Part shown: positions 18,740 to 26,556 of the stretch, one piece after another
Layout: each line of letters opens with the position of its first letter
Position numbering within the stretch: the first letter of the stretch is position 1
Assembly: GCF_014873915.1 (NCBI RefSeq)
Contig: NZ_JADBEJ010000005.1
Span: forward strand, 372,001-436,000
Source: Amycolatopsis roodepoortensis
GTDB taxonomy: Bacteria; Actinomycetota; Actinomycetes; Mycobacteriales; Pseudonocardiaceae
Direction of reading: 5' to 3'
Length of the DNA: 64,000 nucleotides
Program-made: the position numbers and the translations under genes
Notes under the pieces: generated by a model
Databases searched by the model: none
What the model was told of the DNA's origin: nothing
The model's input: the letters and a program-made list of their open reading frames with translations, nothing else

Positions 18740-18959
18740 CGGGCTTCGCCTCCCTCTCGTGCGCACGGGCTGCAACGCTTGTCTCGACGACCAAGCGACG
18801 GCAGTCCCGACGCTACCCGTCTTCCGAGCGCTGTGCTCGCTGTCTCCGACATTCTCGGTTCGCCCGTGGCAAACCCAACTCTCACGGTACGGCATAGGGT
18901 GCCGAACATTCAGGCATTGACAAGTGGCCGCACAACGGCTCCCGGCTCCTCGAAGCCGT

Positions 18960-19730
18960 TCAACCGCCTGTGACAGCCCGTATTCCGGCCTTCACCAAGA
19001 GCGTGTGCAACGCCACGGTCAAGGCGGCCAGCTCCCGGACGACCTCGTCGCCCCTCGCCTGGGCGTCCTCGTCACGATGCCGATACACCGGGGTCACGAT
19101 CTGCTCCAGCAGGCCCACCTCGCGGTCGGCCGCGGCCCGGAAGGCACGCAGATGTCTCGGCTCGATACCGAATTCGGTCATCGCCTTCACGGTCTTCGCC
19201 ACGAGGACGGCGTCCGGGTCGAAGAACCCCGCCGCTCCCGGACGGACAAGACCGTATTGCCGCAGCTCAGCCAGGGTGGCGGCGTCGATCCCGGCCTGGC
19301 GGAGCAGATCTTCCTCGGTCAGCCTGATCTCGCGGTCGGTCTCGAAATCCCCCGGGGACGGCAGTCCGCCGTTCTCACCGGGGGCGTCGAGCGACACGAG
19401 TTTCCGCGGCAGCCGCGGCATCGCCGCGGTGTGCTCGGCGGACGCGGCGCCCTGATCCGCCGCGTCCAGCTGTTCCTTGATGACCTTCAGCGGGAGGTAG
19501 TGATCCCGCTGGGCGGACAGGACGAACCGCAACCGCTCCACGTCCGCCGGAGCGAACTGCCGGTACCCCGACGGGGTCCGGCCCGGCTGGACCAGACCCT
19601 CCGCCTCGAGGAACCGGATCTTGGAGATGGTGACATCGGGGAAGTCGCCGCGCAGCTGTGCCAGCACGGCCCCGATGCTCAACCCATCGCGCTGCGACGC
19701 ATCCCGATCAGGCCGCCCGGCCGCCGTCAC
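18960..19730 (-). CDS. MerR-family regulator, Rv1828-like
   Basis: MerR-type regulator of 256 residues. The N-terminal winged helix (LSIGAVLAQLRGDFPDVTISKIRFLEAEGLVQPGRTPSGYRQF) and the middle motif RFVLSAQRDHYLPLKVIKEQLD match mycobacterial Rv1828 as I recall it. The C-terminal domain has EFGIEPRHLRAFRAAADREVGL. It overlaps garA by 4 bp, so they are translationally coupled. In mycobacteria this protein is an essential regulator downstream of the GarA phosphorylation node. The ligand is not known. Confidence 0.9.
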   Translation of the reverse strand: MTAAGRPDRDASQRDGLSIGAVLAQLRGDFPDVTISKIRFLEAEGLVQPGRTPSGYRQFAPADVERLRFVLSAQRDHYLPLKVIKEQLDAADQGAASAEHTAAMPRLPRKLVSLDAPGENGGLPSPGDFETDREIRLTEEDLLRQAGIDAATLAELRQYGLVRPGAAGFFDPDAVLVAKTVKAMTEFGIEPRHLRAFRAAADREVGLLEQIVTPVYRHRDEDAQARGDEVVRELAALTVALHTLLVKAGIRAVTGG

Positions 19731-20194
19731 CGTGCCCCCTGGCCCCCGTGACCCGGGCCGGTCAGGAAGACCAGGCGGAACTTGCCGATCTGCACCTCGT
19801 CGCCACCGGCGAGGACGGCCTGGTCGACCGGCTCGCGGTTGACGTAGGTGCCGTTGAGGCTGCCGACGTCGATGACGACGAACTCGCCACCCTCACGGCG
19901 GAACTCGGCGTGGCGCCGGGAGACCGTGACGTCGTCGAGGAAGATGTCGCTGTCCGGGTGCCGTCCCGCGCTGGTGGTGTCGCGGTCCAGCAGGAAGCGC
20001 GAACCCGCGTTCGGGCCCCGCTTGACGACCAGCAGCGCAGAACCCGCGGGCAGCGCGTCCACACCCTGGACGGGGGCCTCGGCAGCCGGAGGAGCCTCGG
20101 TGCCTTCGACGTCGGCCAGGAAGTCGGCCCGGAAGACAGAAGTCCGCTCCGGAGACTGCTCCGGGGGAACGCCGGGCCCGTCGTTCGTGCTCAC
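19727..20194 (-). CDS. garA: FHA-domain metabolic regulator GarA (OdhI)
   Basis: GarA/OdhI of 155 residues, the phospho-switch that binds and inhibits 2-oxoglutarate dehydrogenase and adjusts glutamate metabolism. The FHA domain (about 53-140) has SAGRHPDSDIFLDDVTVSRRHAEF and GSLNGTYVNREP. The N-terminal phosphorylation motif, ETTSVFRADFL in mycobacteria, reads ERTSVFRADFL here: T18 (the PknB-type site) is present, but the preceding PknG-type threonine is R17. The start is a GTG at 20194 after AGGAG. It is upstream of the MerR gene and downstream of gcvH. Confidence 0.95.
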   Translation of the reverse strand: MSTNDGPGVPPEQSPERTSVFRADFLADVEGTEAPPAAEAPVQGVDALPAGSALLVVKRGPNAGSRFLLDRDTTSAGRHPDSDIFLDDVTVSRRHAEFRREGGEFVVIDVGSLNGTYVNREPVDQAVLAGGDEVQIGKFRLVFLTGPGHGGQGAR

Positions 20195-20318
20195 CTGAGC
20201 TCTCCTAACGCATGTGTGTTGCCACTACTCAAGAACGTGTGGAGTCAAACGTACCGTGCCTGATCGAATCTCCGGCCCGCGGCTCCCCCTACTCTTCCCG
20301 AAGGGCCGCGGCCTGCGG

Positions 20319-20702
20319 CTATTCCTTGATCAGCGCCTGGTACGCCTCGGCCTCCAGCAGGGATTCCACCGAGCTCGCGTCGTCGAGACGGAGCTCGATC
20401 AGCCAGCCTTCGCCGTAGGGGTCGCTGTTGATCAGCTCGGGTGACTCGGTCACCGCGTCGTTGACCGCGACCACCTCGCCGTCGAGCGGGGCGAACAGCT
20501 CCGAAACACTCTTGGTCGACTCGACCTCGCCGAACGCGTCGCCCGCACCGACCTGCTTGCCGACCTCGGGCAGTTCGACGAACACCACGTCACCGAGCTG
20601 GTCCTGGGCGTACTCCGTGATGCCCACGCGCACGAGCCCTCCGTCGCGCACGGAGACCCACTCGTGTTCCTCGGTGTACCGCAGTTCTTCTGGAGTGGAC
20701 AA
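20319..20702 (-). CDS. gcvH: Glycine cleavage system H protein
   Basis: Lipoyl carrier of the glycine cleavage system, 127 residues. The lipoylated lysine is K64 in GEVESTKSVSELFAP. The N-terminal TPEELRYTEEHEWV is typical. I chose the TTG at 20702 because GGGGAG lies 5 bp upstream and it yields the standard N-terminus; no ATG or GTG fits. It carries the aminomethyl group from GcvP, encoded 4 kb away on the same strand. gcvT is not in the window. Confidence 0.95.
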   Translation of the reverse strand: MSTPEELRYTEEHEWVSVRDGGLVRVGITEYAQDQLGDVVFVELPEVGKQVGAGDAFGEVESTKSVSELFAPLDGEVVAVNDAVTESPELINSDPYGEGWLIELRLDDASSVESLLEAEAYQALIKE

Positions 20703-20765
20703 CGCCGCTCCCCTTTCTGATGCCCTCGCTCGAAACCGACGCGCGCAGTTTCGCATCCCGCCGGG

Positions 20766-21377
20766 TCACGCGCCCGGCGCCTCCCGCAAGGCGCGCACGG
20801 TCTGGACGATGTACAGCACGCCCGAATAGACGTACAGGACCGCACCCCACGCCGTGAAGGCGTAGCCGATCGGCCGGGCGATCGCGGCGATGTCGGAACC
20901 GCCCTGGGTGAGCAGCAGGAACGGGAAGGCGTACATCAGCACGAAGGTGGCGCCCTTGCCGATGTAGGTGACCTCCGGCGGGGCGAACCCGCGGTGCCGC
21001 AGCAGCAGCACGCAGACGCCGAGGACGGCCTCGCGGACGACCAGCGGGACCACCAGCCACCACGGGATGATGTCGCGGATCAGGAAGGCGATGAGGGTGG
21101 CGAGGATGTAGAGCCGGTCGGCGGCGGGGTCGAGCAGCTGGCCGAGCCGCGACATCTGGTTGAGCCAGCGGGCGAGTTTGCCGTCGAGCCAGTCGGTGAG
21201 CGCGCTGAACACGAGCAGCGCGAGCGCCCAGCCGTCCTCCTTCGGGCCGAGCAGCAGCCACAGGAAGACCGGCACCCCGGCGAGCCGGAGGATCGAAAGC
21301 ATGTTGGGGACATTCAGGGCCTGCCGCAGCAGGGAAGGCTCTTCGCTGGTCACGCTCGGTTCGGGGGGCGTACTCAC
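20766..21377 (-). CDS. CDP-alcohol phosphatidyltransferase (PgsA2-like)
   Basis: Membrane enzyme of 203 residues with the complete CDP-alcohol phosphatidyltransferase motif D-x2-DG-x2-AR-x8-G-x3-D-x3-D, seen as DWLDGKLARWLNQMSRLGQL followed by LDPAADR. Four to six membrane helices are visible. It would condense CDP-diacylglycerol with an alcohol such as glycerol phosphate. By position next to gcvH/garA it corresponds to mycobacterial Rv1822 (pgsA2). A cardiolipin or phosphatidylglycerophosphate role is possible; the alcohol cannot be decided. Confidence 0.88.
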   Translation of the reverse strand: MSTPPEPSVTSEEPSLLRQALNVPNMLSILRLAGVPVFLWLLLGPKEDGWALALLVFSALTDWLDGKLARWLNQMSRLGQLLDPAADRLYILATLIAFLIRDIIPWWLVVPLVVREAVLGVCVLLLRHRGFAPPEVTYIGKGATFVLMYAFPFLLLTQGGSDIAAIARPIGYAFTAWGAVLYVYSGVLYIVQTVRALREAPGA

Positions 21378-21414
21378 CCGCTCAGCCTAGCCAGCGGCGG
21401 CAGGTCCTCCCGCG

Positions 21415-21648
21415 TCAGCTGGCCCGGGTGTGGGTCCAGCCGCGGCGTTGCAGGTCCGCGCTGGTCAGCGCCACGGGCCTGCCCCGGTGGTCGGTGCCCA
21501 TCCAGCGGTTGTGGCCGGCGGAGGTCTCGAGGACGTACGGGCGGCCACCACACCAGACGACGGTGCACGGTGCCGTCGGTGGCAGCTCCGCGCTCGCCGG
21601 TGCGGTGGCCTGGGTTGACGCGGGGTCGGTCTGTTCGTCGGTCTTCAT
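21415..21648 (-). CDS. Small hypothetical protein
   Basis: Short frame of 77 residues: a Ser/Thr/Ala/Pro-rich start of about 27 residues, then a compact part with VVWCGGRPYVLETSAGHNRWMGTD. No signal peptide or membrane helix and no family I recognise. Codon use in the third position is GC-rich as in neighbours, which supports coding. The ATG at 21648 has only a weak ribosome site (GAGAGTG). It lies 37 bp upstream of the CDP-alcohol transferase gene. Confidence 0.5.
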   Translation of the reverse strand: MKTDEQTDPASTQATAPASAELPPTAPCTVVWCGGRPYVLETSAGHNRWMGTDHRGRPVALTSADLQRRGWTHTRAS

Positions 21649-21956
21649 CACTCTCACGGTTTCGGTGACGGGGACTGGGACACGCCGGAGCGCTACCTTT
21701 GTTTTCGGCAGAACGGGGCCGCGCGTTAACGGCTCCACGCCGGATTCGTCCGATCGGTTCGCAACGACAGCAGGATGTTGTCGCGCTGTGAACGGCATGT
21801 TAATCGTCCACAATGGACAGTCGCCGGGCGGTCCTCGCGAAGCACGGCGGCGGTGGCGCGATAGCCTCCCGCGAATCGAACGTGGCTCAATGCCACGGGA
21901 TCGGGCCCGGCCGGGTCAGAATGGGCCGGCCACGACCGGCCGACGAAAGGATCGCC
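21649..21956. other. 308-bp divergent intergenic region
   Basis: No coding frame that I can support. A possible plus-strand promoter is TTGTCG at 21778-21783, a 17-bp spacer and TAATCG at 21801-21806. GTCCAcaaTGGAC-type symmetry follows at about 21806. GC-rich stem potential appears near 21904-21935. It separates the small minus-strand gene from two plus-strand lipoprotein genes. Confidence 0.35.
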
Positions 21957-22475
21957 TTGCCCGTCTCGACCACCATGGGAACGTGGCGGCGCCTGTTCGC
22001 GGCCTGCGCCGTCTGTGCCGCCGTCGGAACGCTCGCCGCCTGTTCGGGCGAAGATCCGCCACCGCCTGTCACCTTGATGTCGGCCTCGCCGCCCTCGCTT
22101 CCCACCGCGGTGTCCAGCGTGCCGGTGCCGCCGATCCCGTCGCAGACCGCGCCGAGCCGGTCCGCCGCACCGGTTCCCACCTCCCAGCCGAAACCCGCTG
22201 AACCGGTTCAGGGTTCGTGCGGAACGGTCACCGCGGCCAGCGGGCTGACCCTGCAGGTGCTCAATGGCCCCGGGGTCTCGTGCGCGGACGCGACCGGGAT
22301 CGTCGATTCGTTCCACAAGAGGATCGCCGGACGCCAGTCCGCGGGCTCGGACGAGCCGGTCAGCGAGACCGTGGACGGCTGGCTGTGCGTCTCCGGCGCC
22401 CCCGCCGCGCAGGGCGGAACCAGTTGCAGCAAGGGCGACCAGAACGTGTTCGCCGCCGTCGTCCCCGTCGAATGA
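21957..22475 (+). CDS. Putative lipoprotein, first of a tandem pair
   Basis: Protein of 172 residues. A signal sequence (MGTWRRLFAACAVCAAVGT) ends in the lipobox LAAC; a Ser/Pro-rich linker and a small exterior domain with four cysteines follow (GSCGTV, VSCADA, WLCVSG, TSCSKG). The likely start is TTG at 21957 because AAAGGA is 5 bp upstream; ATG at 21975 lacks one. The next gene encodes a similar cysteine-containing domain, so this looks like an old duplication. No known family is recognised. Probably surface exposed. Confidence 0.65.
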   Translation: MPVSTTMGTWRRLFAACAVCAAVGTLAACSGEDPPPPVTLMSASPPSLPTAVSSVPVPPIPSQTAPSRSAAPVPTSQPKPAEPVQGSCGTVTAASGLTLQVLNGPGVSCADATGIVDSFHKRIAGRQSAGSDEPVSETVDGWLCVSGAPAAQGGTSCSKGDQNVFAAVVPVE

Positions 22476-22491
22476 ACCGAATGAAGGGCCC

Positions 22492-22872
22492 ATGAAGAGC
22501 TTCGCCGTCCTGCCCGCCGCGTTCGCCGTCGTCCTGCTGAGCGGATGCGGCGCGGACCCCGCTCCCGCCGCCGCGCCGCCGCCCTCCCCCGTACCCACGG
22601 CCGATCAGGTCCTCGCCGGAAAGCCCTGCGGCGAGGTCGCCGGGTTCCAGGGCGCGAAGAACAGGGTCGTCGTCCGGGGGAAGGCAGACTGCGCCGAGGC
22701 GAAACAGGTGCTCACGGACTACTTCGCGAAGCTGACCCCGGCCGAGGCGGCGTCACCGCAGGGGCCGGGCCCCGTGGTGGTCGGCGCCTGGACCTGCGGG
22801 AGCGGGCCGAACGATCCGGTGACGAGCTGTTCGACCGAGGACGAACGGCAGATCGACGCCACCCGGAGCTGA
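22492..22872 (+). CDS. Putative lipoprotein, second of a tandem pair
   Basis: Protein of 126 residues beginning MKSFAVLPAAFAVVLLSGCG with lipobox LLSGC. A short Ala/Pro linker precedes a domain with KPCGEV, ADCAEA, WTCGSG and TSCSTE, the same four-cysteine spacing as the protein just upstream, including a helix ending in a DYFAKL/DSFHKR-like motif. It follows 16 bp after the first gene, so they are co-transcribed. Function unknown; extracytoplasmic. Confidence 0.7.
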   Translation: MKSFAVLPAAFAVVLLSGCGADPAPAAAPPPSPVPTADQVLAGKPCGEVAGFQGAKNRVVVRGKADCAEAKQVLTDYFAKLTPAEAASPQGPGPVVVGAWTCGSGPNDPVTSCSTEDERQIDATRS

Positions 22873-22887
22873 GCACGACCGGCGGCG

Positions 22888-23310
22888 TCATTTCCCGCGA
22901 CGCCGCCGGGCCCGGTCCATCCGGTACAGGACACCGAGCCCGATCAGCATTCCCAGCAGTACCAAGCCGGCGAGCGCGACCATCACCAGGCTCAAGACCC
23001 GGTTGGACCTCGACAGGTAGGCGAATCCGTCGCCGGCGAAGATCCTGTCGCCCTTCGCGACCTTCTCGCCGTCGATCCTCCCGTGACCGGTGCGCCCGTC
23101 GTCGAATCGCCACGACGCCGAGCAATAGGGGAACCGGCCGCTCATCGGCGGCCCGTCCTCGACGCAGCCGGAGACGTCGGTGACCGTGACGTCCTCCCCG
23201 GTGTTCAGTTCGCGGACACGTTCGGCGACGGCTCCCCCGGTCACCCACAACAGGAAGACGAACGGGATCGCGGCCAGCAGCATCCAGGCGTTCCGCGGTT
23301 CACCTGACAA
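22888..23310 (-). CDS. Small membrane protein, two helices with extracytoplasmic loop
   Basis: Protein of 140 residues. Helices are at about 9-25 (WMLLAAIPFVFLLWVTGGAV) and 100-125 (VLSLVMVALAGLVLLGMLIG), with an exterior loop that holds DVSGCVEDGPPMSGRFPYCSASW and a basic C-terminal RARRRRGK. It resembles DUF3592-type proteins in layout, but I cannot assign it. The TTG at 23310 is preferred because AAGGA lies 5 bp upstream; the frame is open further without a ribosome site. Convergent with the lipoprotein pair. Confidence 0.6.
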   Translation of the reverse strand: MSGEPRNAWMLLAAIPFVFLLWVTGGAVAERVRELNTGEDVTVTDVSGCVEDGPPMSGRFPYCSASWRFDDGRTGHGRIDGEKVAKGDRIFAGDGFAYLSRSNRVLSLVMVALAGLVLLGMLIGLGVLYRMDRARRRRGK

Positions 23311-23384
23311 GAAAGTCCTTCCGTTCGGTCTCTTCAGGCTATTCGCCGCCGCCGCGGAGTGACACGGGATTTGTACCCACCCCC

Positions 23385-23421
23385 TTGCGGTCATAGGTAA
23401 GAGTCGTCTAGACTCAAACTA
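23385..23421 (+). promoter_or_regulatory. Leaderless promoter with embedded inverted repeat for the J/VWA/PurA-like operon
   Basis: TTGCGG at 23385-23390 and TAGACT at 23409-23414 are spaced 18 bp, placing the transcription start at about the ATG at 23421, so no leader. GAGTC-N5-GACTC at 23401-23415, which contains the perfect 8-mer GTCTAGAC, covers the -10 element. A repressor bound here would block the operon; the NrtR-like last gene is the natural candidate. Confidence 0.55.
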
Positions 23422-24389
23422 TGCTCACCAGCGAAGACGCCGTGACGATGATCGAGAACACGGTCGACGCGGCCGCTCTGTTCGCGCGCCATCGCTACCG
23501 CGAACTGGCGGCCGTTCTCCACCCCGACCGCAACCCCGGCGACGAGCGCGCCCACCGCGCCGCCGCCACTCTCAACCGGCTCCATGACGACTGGAAACGC
23601 TCCCGGCGCCAGACGGTCACCACGGCGACGTCGGCGTACACCCTCACCACGCCGCACGCGGTGGGCAGCATCGCGACGACGTACCGGGCCACCGGGCCGC
23701 ACCTGGTGAAACTCGTCCGCGACCCGGCGCTCAACCCGCTGATCCACGCGGAATGGGCGGCCCTGCGCACGCTCGACGGCTTCACGGAACGGCACCGGTG
23801 GCTTCGCCCCTACTACCCGCGGCTGCTGGACACCTCGGGTCCGGTGGCCAGGGGCGACCGCGCGTTCAGCGTCCTCGATCCGCTCGTCGACGGTTTCGTC
23901 ACCCTCGCCGATGTCGGGAAAGCCTTCCCCGGCGGGCTCGACGGCCGCGACTACGCCTGGATGCACCGTCGCCTCCTGCGTGCCGTGGCAGGCGCGCATC
24001 GCGCGGGGGTCGTCCACGGCCACCTCACCGCGGACAACGTGCTCGTCCATCCGGAGCGGCACGGCATCGTCGTCGTCGGCTGGTCCTTCGCCGTCGAAGA
24101 CGGTGTCCTCCCGCTCGCGGCGGACAACTCCGTCGACTACCCACCGGAAGTCCACAAAGGACTGCCGATGACCGCCGCCACCGACGTCCACATGCTCCAC
24201 CGCATGATGCTGGAACTGCTGGCACCGGACGAAACCCGCCAGCGCGAGTTCGCGACTTGGTGCACACAGGACAACCCCGCACAACGGCCCGACGCCGCCG
24301 ATCTGCTCGACGAATACGACGCGCTGCTCGACGACCTCTACGGCCCCCGCACCTTCCGACCCTTCACCATCCCCGAGACAGGAGCCTGA
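23421..24389 (+). CDS. J-domain fused to a kinase-like (pseudokinase) domain
   Basis: Protein of 322 residues. Residues 10-60 form a J-like domain with the signature HPD at 34-36 (LAAVLHPDRNPGDERAH), the motif that contacts Hsp70. From about 75 on a protein-kinase-like fold is seen, but the catalytic loop reads HGHLTADNVLV where HRD-x4-N is expected, and the DFG position reads GWS. It is therefore probably a non-catalytic or altered kinase. The end has QDNPAQRPDAADLLD, a typical kinase C-lobe motif (NP-x-RP). First gene of a coupled four-gene operon; likely a chaperone-linked sensor. Confidence 0.75.
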   Translation: MLTSEDAVTMIENTVDAAALFARHRYRELAAVLHPDRNPGDERAHRAAATLNRLHDDWKRSRRQTVTTATSAYTLTTPHAVGSIATTYRATGPHLVKLVRDPALNPLIHAEWAALRTLDGFTERHRWLRPYYPRLLDTSGPVARGDRAFSVLDPLVDGFVTLADVGKAFPGGLDGRDYAWMHRRLLRAVAGAHRAGVVHGHLTADNVLVHPERHGIVVVGWSFAVEDGVLPLAADNSVDYPPEVHKGLPMTAATDVHMLHRMMLELLAPDETRQREFATWCTQDNPAQRPDAADLLDEYDALLDDLYGPRTFRPFTIPETGA

Positions 24390-24391
24390 CC

Positions 24392-25366
24392 ATGGGACAC
24401 GGACACTGGGACGACAACGCCTACGCCGCCGCGAAGACCTTCCGGAAGGCCAAGGGCGAGGACGACTTCGGCTACACCGCCGATCTGCGCTCCAAGCCCG
24501 CGAAAGACTGGAAGGTCGCACCGGCGCTCGACCCGCTGAACGCGGTCCGGGAATGCCGGGATTCGGCCGACCACACCGATTCGACGCCGATCGCGGTGCT
24601 GTTCGACGTCACCGGCTCGATGCGCCGGGTGCCGCGGGTCATGCAGGGCAAGCTCGGCAAACTGCACGGCCTGCTGAAGCGCCGGGGGTACCTGGCCGAC
24701 CCGCAGGTGATGTTCGGCGCGATCGGCGACGCCGACAGCGACCGGGTTCCCTTGCAGGTCGGGCAGTTCGAATCGGACAACCGGATGGACGAGCAGCTGC
24801 GCACGATCTTCCTCGAAGGCGGTGGCGGCGGGCAGAAGAGCGAGTCCTACGAACTGGCCGCCTACTTCATGGCCCGGCACGTCGTGACCGACGCGTGGCA
24901 GAACCGCGGCCGCAAGGGCTACCTGTTCATCATCGGCGACGAGCTGAACAAGCCGGCGCTGGAGGCGCGCCACATCCGCCGCGTGATCGGGGACGACGTG
25001 CGGGAGGACATCGACCCGGCCTCGGTGTACCGGGAGCTGGCCCGCAAGTGGCACGTCTACTTCGTGCTGCCGAACCAGTCGTCGTACTACAACGACCCGC
25101 AGATCGGCGAGCACTGGAGCGATCTGCTGGGCCAGAACTTCCTGAAGCTCGACGATCCCGGCGCGGTATGCGAACTGATCGCGGCCACCATCGGGCTGGA
25201 AGAGCGGGTCGTCGACGTCGACCGGGCGCTCGCCGATCTCGCGGACGTCGGCTCGGTCGCGGAAAGCAAGGCGGTCGGCAAGGCGCTGGCGAAGCTGGGC
25301 ACCAAATCGGTCGTCACCTCGGCCGTGCCGGAGCCGGACGGGCCGAGCGACGTGGTGCTGCGATGA
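24392..25366 (+). CDS. VWA-like domain protein
   Basis: Cytoplasmic protein of 324 residues. A von Willebrand A-like fold is suggested by AVLFDVTGSMRRVP, whose D72-x-T74-x-S76 is a MIDAS-type metal site, and by GYLFIIGDELNKPA for the fourth strand. The N-terminus MGHGHWDDNAYAAAKTFRKAKG and a glycine run FLEGGGGGQKSES are conserved-looking features I cannot explain. No signal peptide. It starts 2 bp after the J/kinase-like gene, with CAGGAG inside that gene, and overlaps the PurA-like gene by 4 bp. Metal-dependent assembly of a complex is the likely role. Confidence 0.8.
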   Translation: MGHGHWDDNAYAAAKTFRKAKGEDDFGYTADLRSKPAKDWKVAPALDPLNAVRECRDSADHTDSTPIAVLFDVTGSMRRVPRVMQGKLGKLHGLLKRRGYLADPQVMFGAIGDADSDRVPLQVGQFESDNRMDEQLRTIFLEGGGGGQKSESYELAAYFMARHVVTDAWQNRGRKGYLFIIGDELNKPALEARHIRRVIGDDVREDIDPASVYRELARKWHVYFVLPNQSSYYNDPQIGEHWSDLLGQNFLKLDDPGAVCELIAATIGLEERVVDVDRALADLADVGSVAESKAVGKALAKLGTKSVVTSAVPEPDGPSDVVLR

Positions 25367-26556
25367 CTCTCCTGGACGGTCACGTGGTGGTGGTCGGGCT
25401 CGGCTTCGGCGACGAAGGCAAGGGCGCGGTGGTCGACGCGCTCTGCGCCGCCCGGCCCACCACCGCCGTGGTCCGCTTCAACGGCGGCGCGCAGGCCGCG
25501 CACAACGTCGTCGTGGACGGGCGGCACCACACGTTCAGCCAGTTCGGGGCGGGCACGTTCGCCGGCGTGCCCACCCACCTCTCACGGTTCGTGCTTGTCG
25601 AGCCGTTCGCGCTGGCCGCGGAAGCGCGGCGGCTCGAAGCGGTCGGCGTCCGGAATCCGTTGTCGCTGCTGAGCGTGGACGGCCGGGCCCTGCTCACGAC
25701 CCCGTTCCACATCCACGCCAACCGGGCAAGGGAGGCGGCCCGGGGCGCGAACCGGCACGGTTCGTGCGGCATGGGTATCGGTGAGACCGTCTGGTATTCG
25801 CTGCTGGCGGGGGCCGTGCCGGGCGAGGTGGTGGAAAACCAGGAAGTCATCGGGACGCCGGGGGAAGCGCCCACGGTCGCGGACTGCGCCACACCGTCGG
25901 TGTTGCGGCGCAAGCTGGACACGCTCGCGCGGTTCTACGCCCCACTCGCCACGCCACCGCACGGCGTGGACGAACTGGTGGCGCTGTACCGCGATTTCGC
26001 GGACGCCATACGGATCACCGACGGGGACGAAGCGGGACGACTGGCGGATTCCGGGCGGCTGGTCTTCGAGGGAGCGCAGGGGGCTCTCCTCGACCAGTAC
26101 CACGGATTCCACCCGCATACGACCTGGTCCACCACCACGCCGCACAACGCCCGCGAACTGCTGGCCGGACGCCCGCACGCCGTCCTGGGTGTCACGCGGA
26201 CCTATCTCACCCGGCACGGCGCGGGACCGCTGCCGACCGAGTCCGCCGCCGTGCTCGCCCGCTTTCCGGAGGCGCACAACGAAACCGGCGAGTTCCAGGG
26301 CGCGTGGCGGGCGGGTCATCTCGACGCGGCCCTGCTCGACTACGCGATCGCGGCGTGCGACGGCGTGGACGCGCTCGCGGTGACCCATCTCGACGCGACC
26401 GGGCTGAAGGTCGTGCCCGAGGACGGCTCCGCCGCCGTCGACCTGCCGGATCCGCTGGCGTGGTTCGGCGAGCAGCTGCCGGTGGCCGTCGCCGGGTACG
26501 GTCCGGACAGGGCCGGTTACCGGGTCACGGAAGCAAGGTCGACAATCAACGCGTGA
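25363..26556 (+). CDS. Adenylosuccinate synthetase-like enzyme, diverged
   Basis: Protein of 397 residues, homologous to PurA but shorter (normally about 425-430). The GTP/IMP site is kept: GFGDEGKG with D17 and K20, the histidine H47 in AAHN, GSCGMGIGETVW, and TRHGAGPLPTE. The aspartate-binding loop, TTTGR-type in classical PurA, reads NETGEFQGAWRAGHLD (about 305-320), so the amino acceptor partner is probably not aspartate or the loop works differently. Thus it should phosphorylate or condense a purine nucleotide, but not simply make AMP. Third gene of the operon, coupled on both sides. Confidence 0.85.
   Translation: MTLLDGHVVVVGLGFGDEGKGAVVDALCAARPTTAVVRFNGGAQAAHNVVVDGRHHTFSQFGAGTFAGVPTHLSRFVLVEPFALAAEARRLEAVGVRNPLSLLSVDGRALLTTPFHIHANRAREAARGANRHGSCGMGIGETVWYSLLAGAVPGEVVENQEVIGTPGEAPTVADCATPSVLRRKLDTLARFYAPLATPPHGVDELVALYRDFADAIRITDGDEAGRLADSGRLVFEGAQGALLDQYHGFHPHTTWSTTTPHNARELLAGRPHAVLGVTRTYLTRHGAGPLPTESAAVLARFPEAHNETGEFQGAWRAGHLDAALLDYAIAACDGVDALAVTHLDATGLKVVPEDGSAAVDLPDPLAWFGEQLPVAVAGYGPDRAGYRVTEARSTINA

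Noticed and set aside
25363..26556. Housekeeping adenylosuccinate synthetase
   Set aside because: Short length, altered aspartate loop and position in a VWA/J-domain/NrtR-like operon argue against the general purine enzyme.
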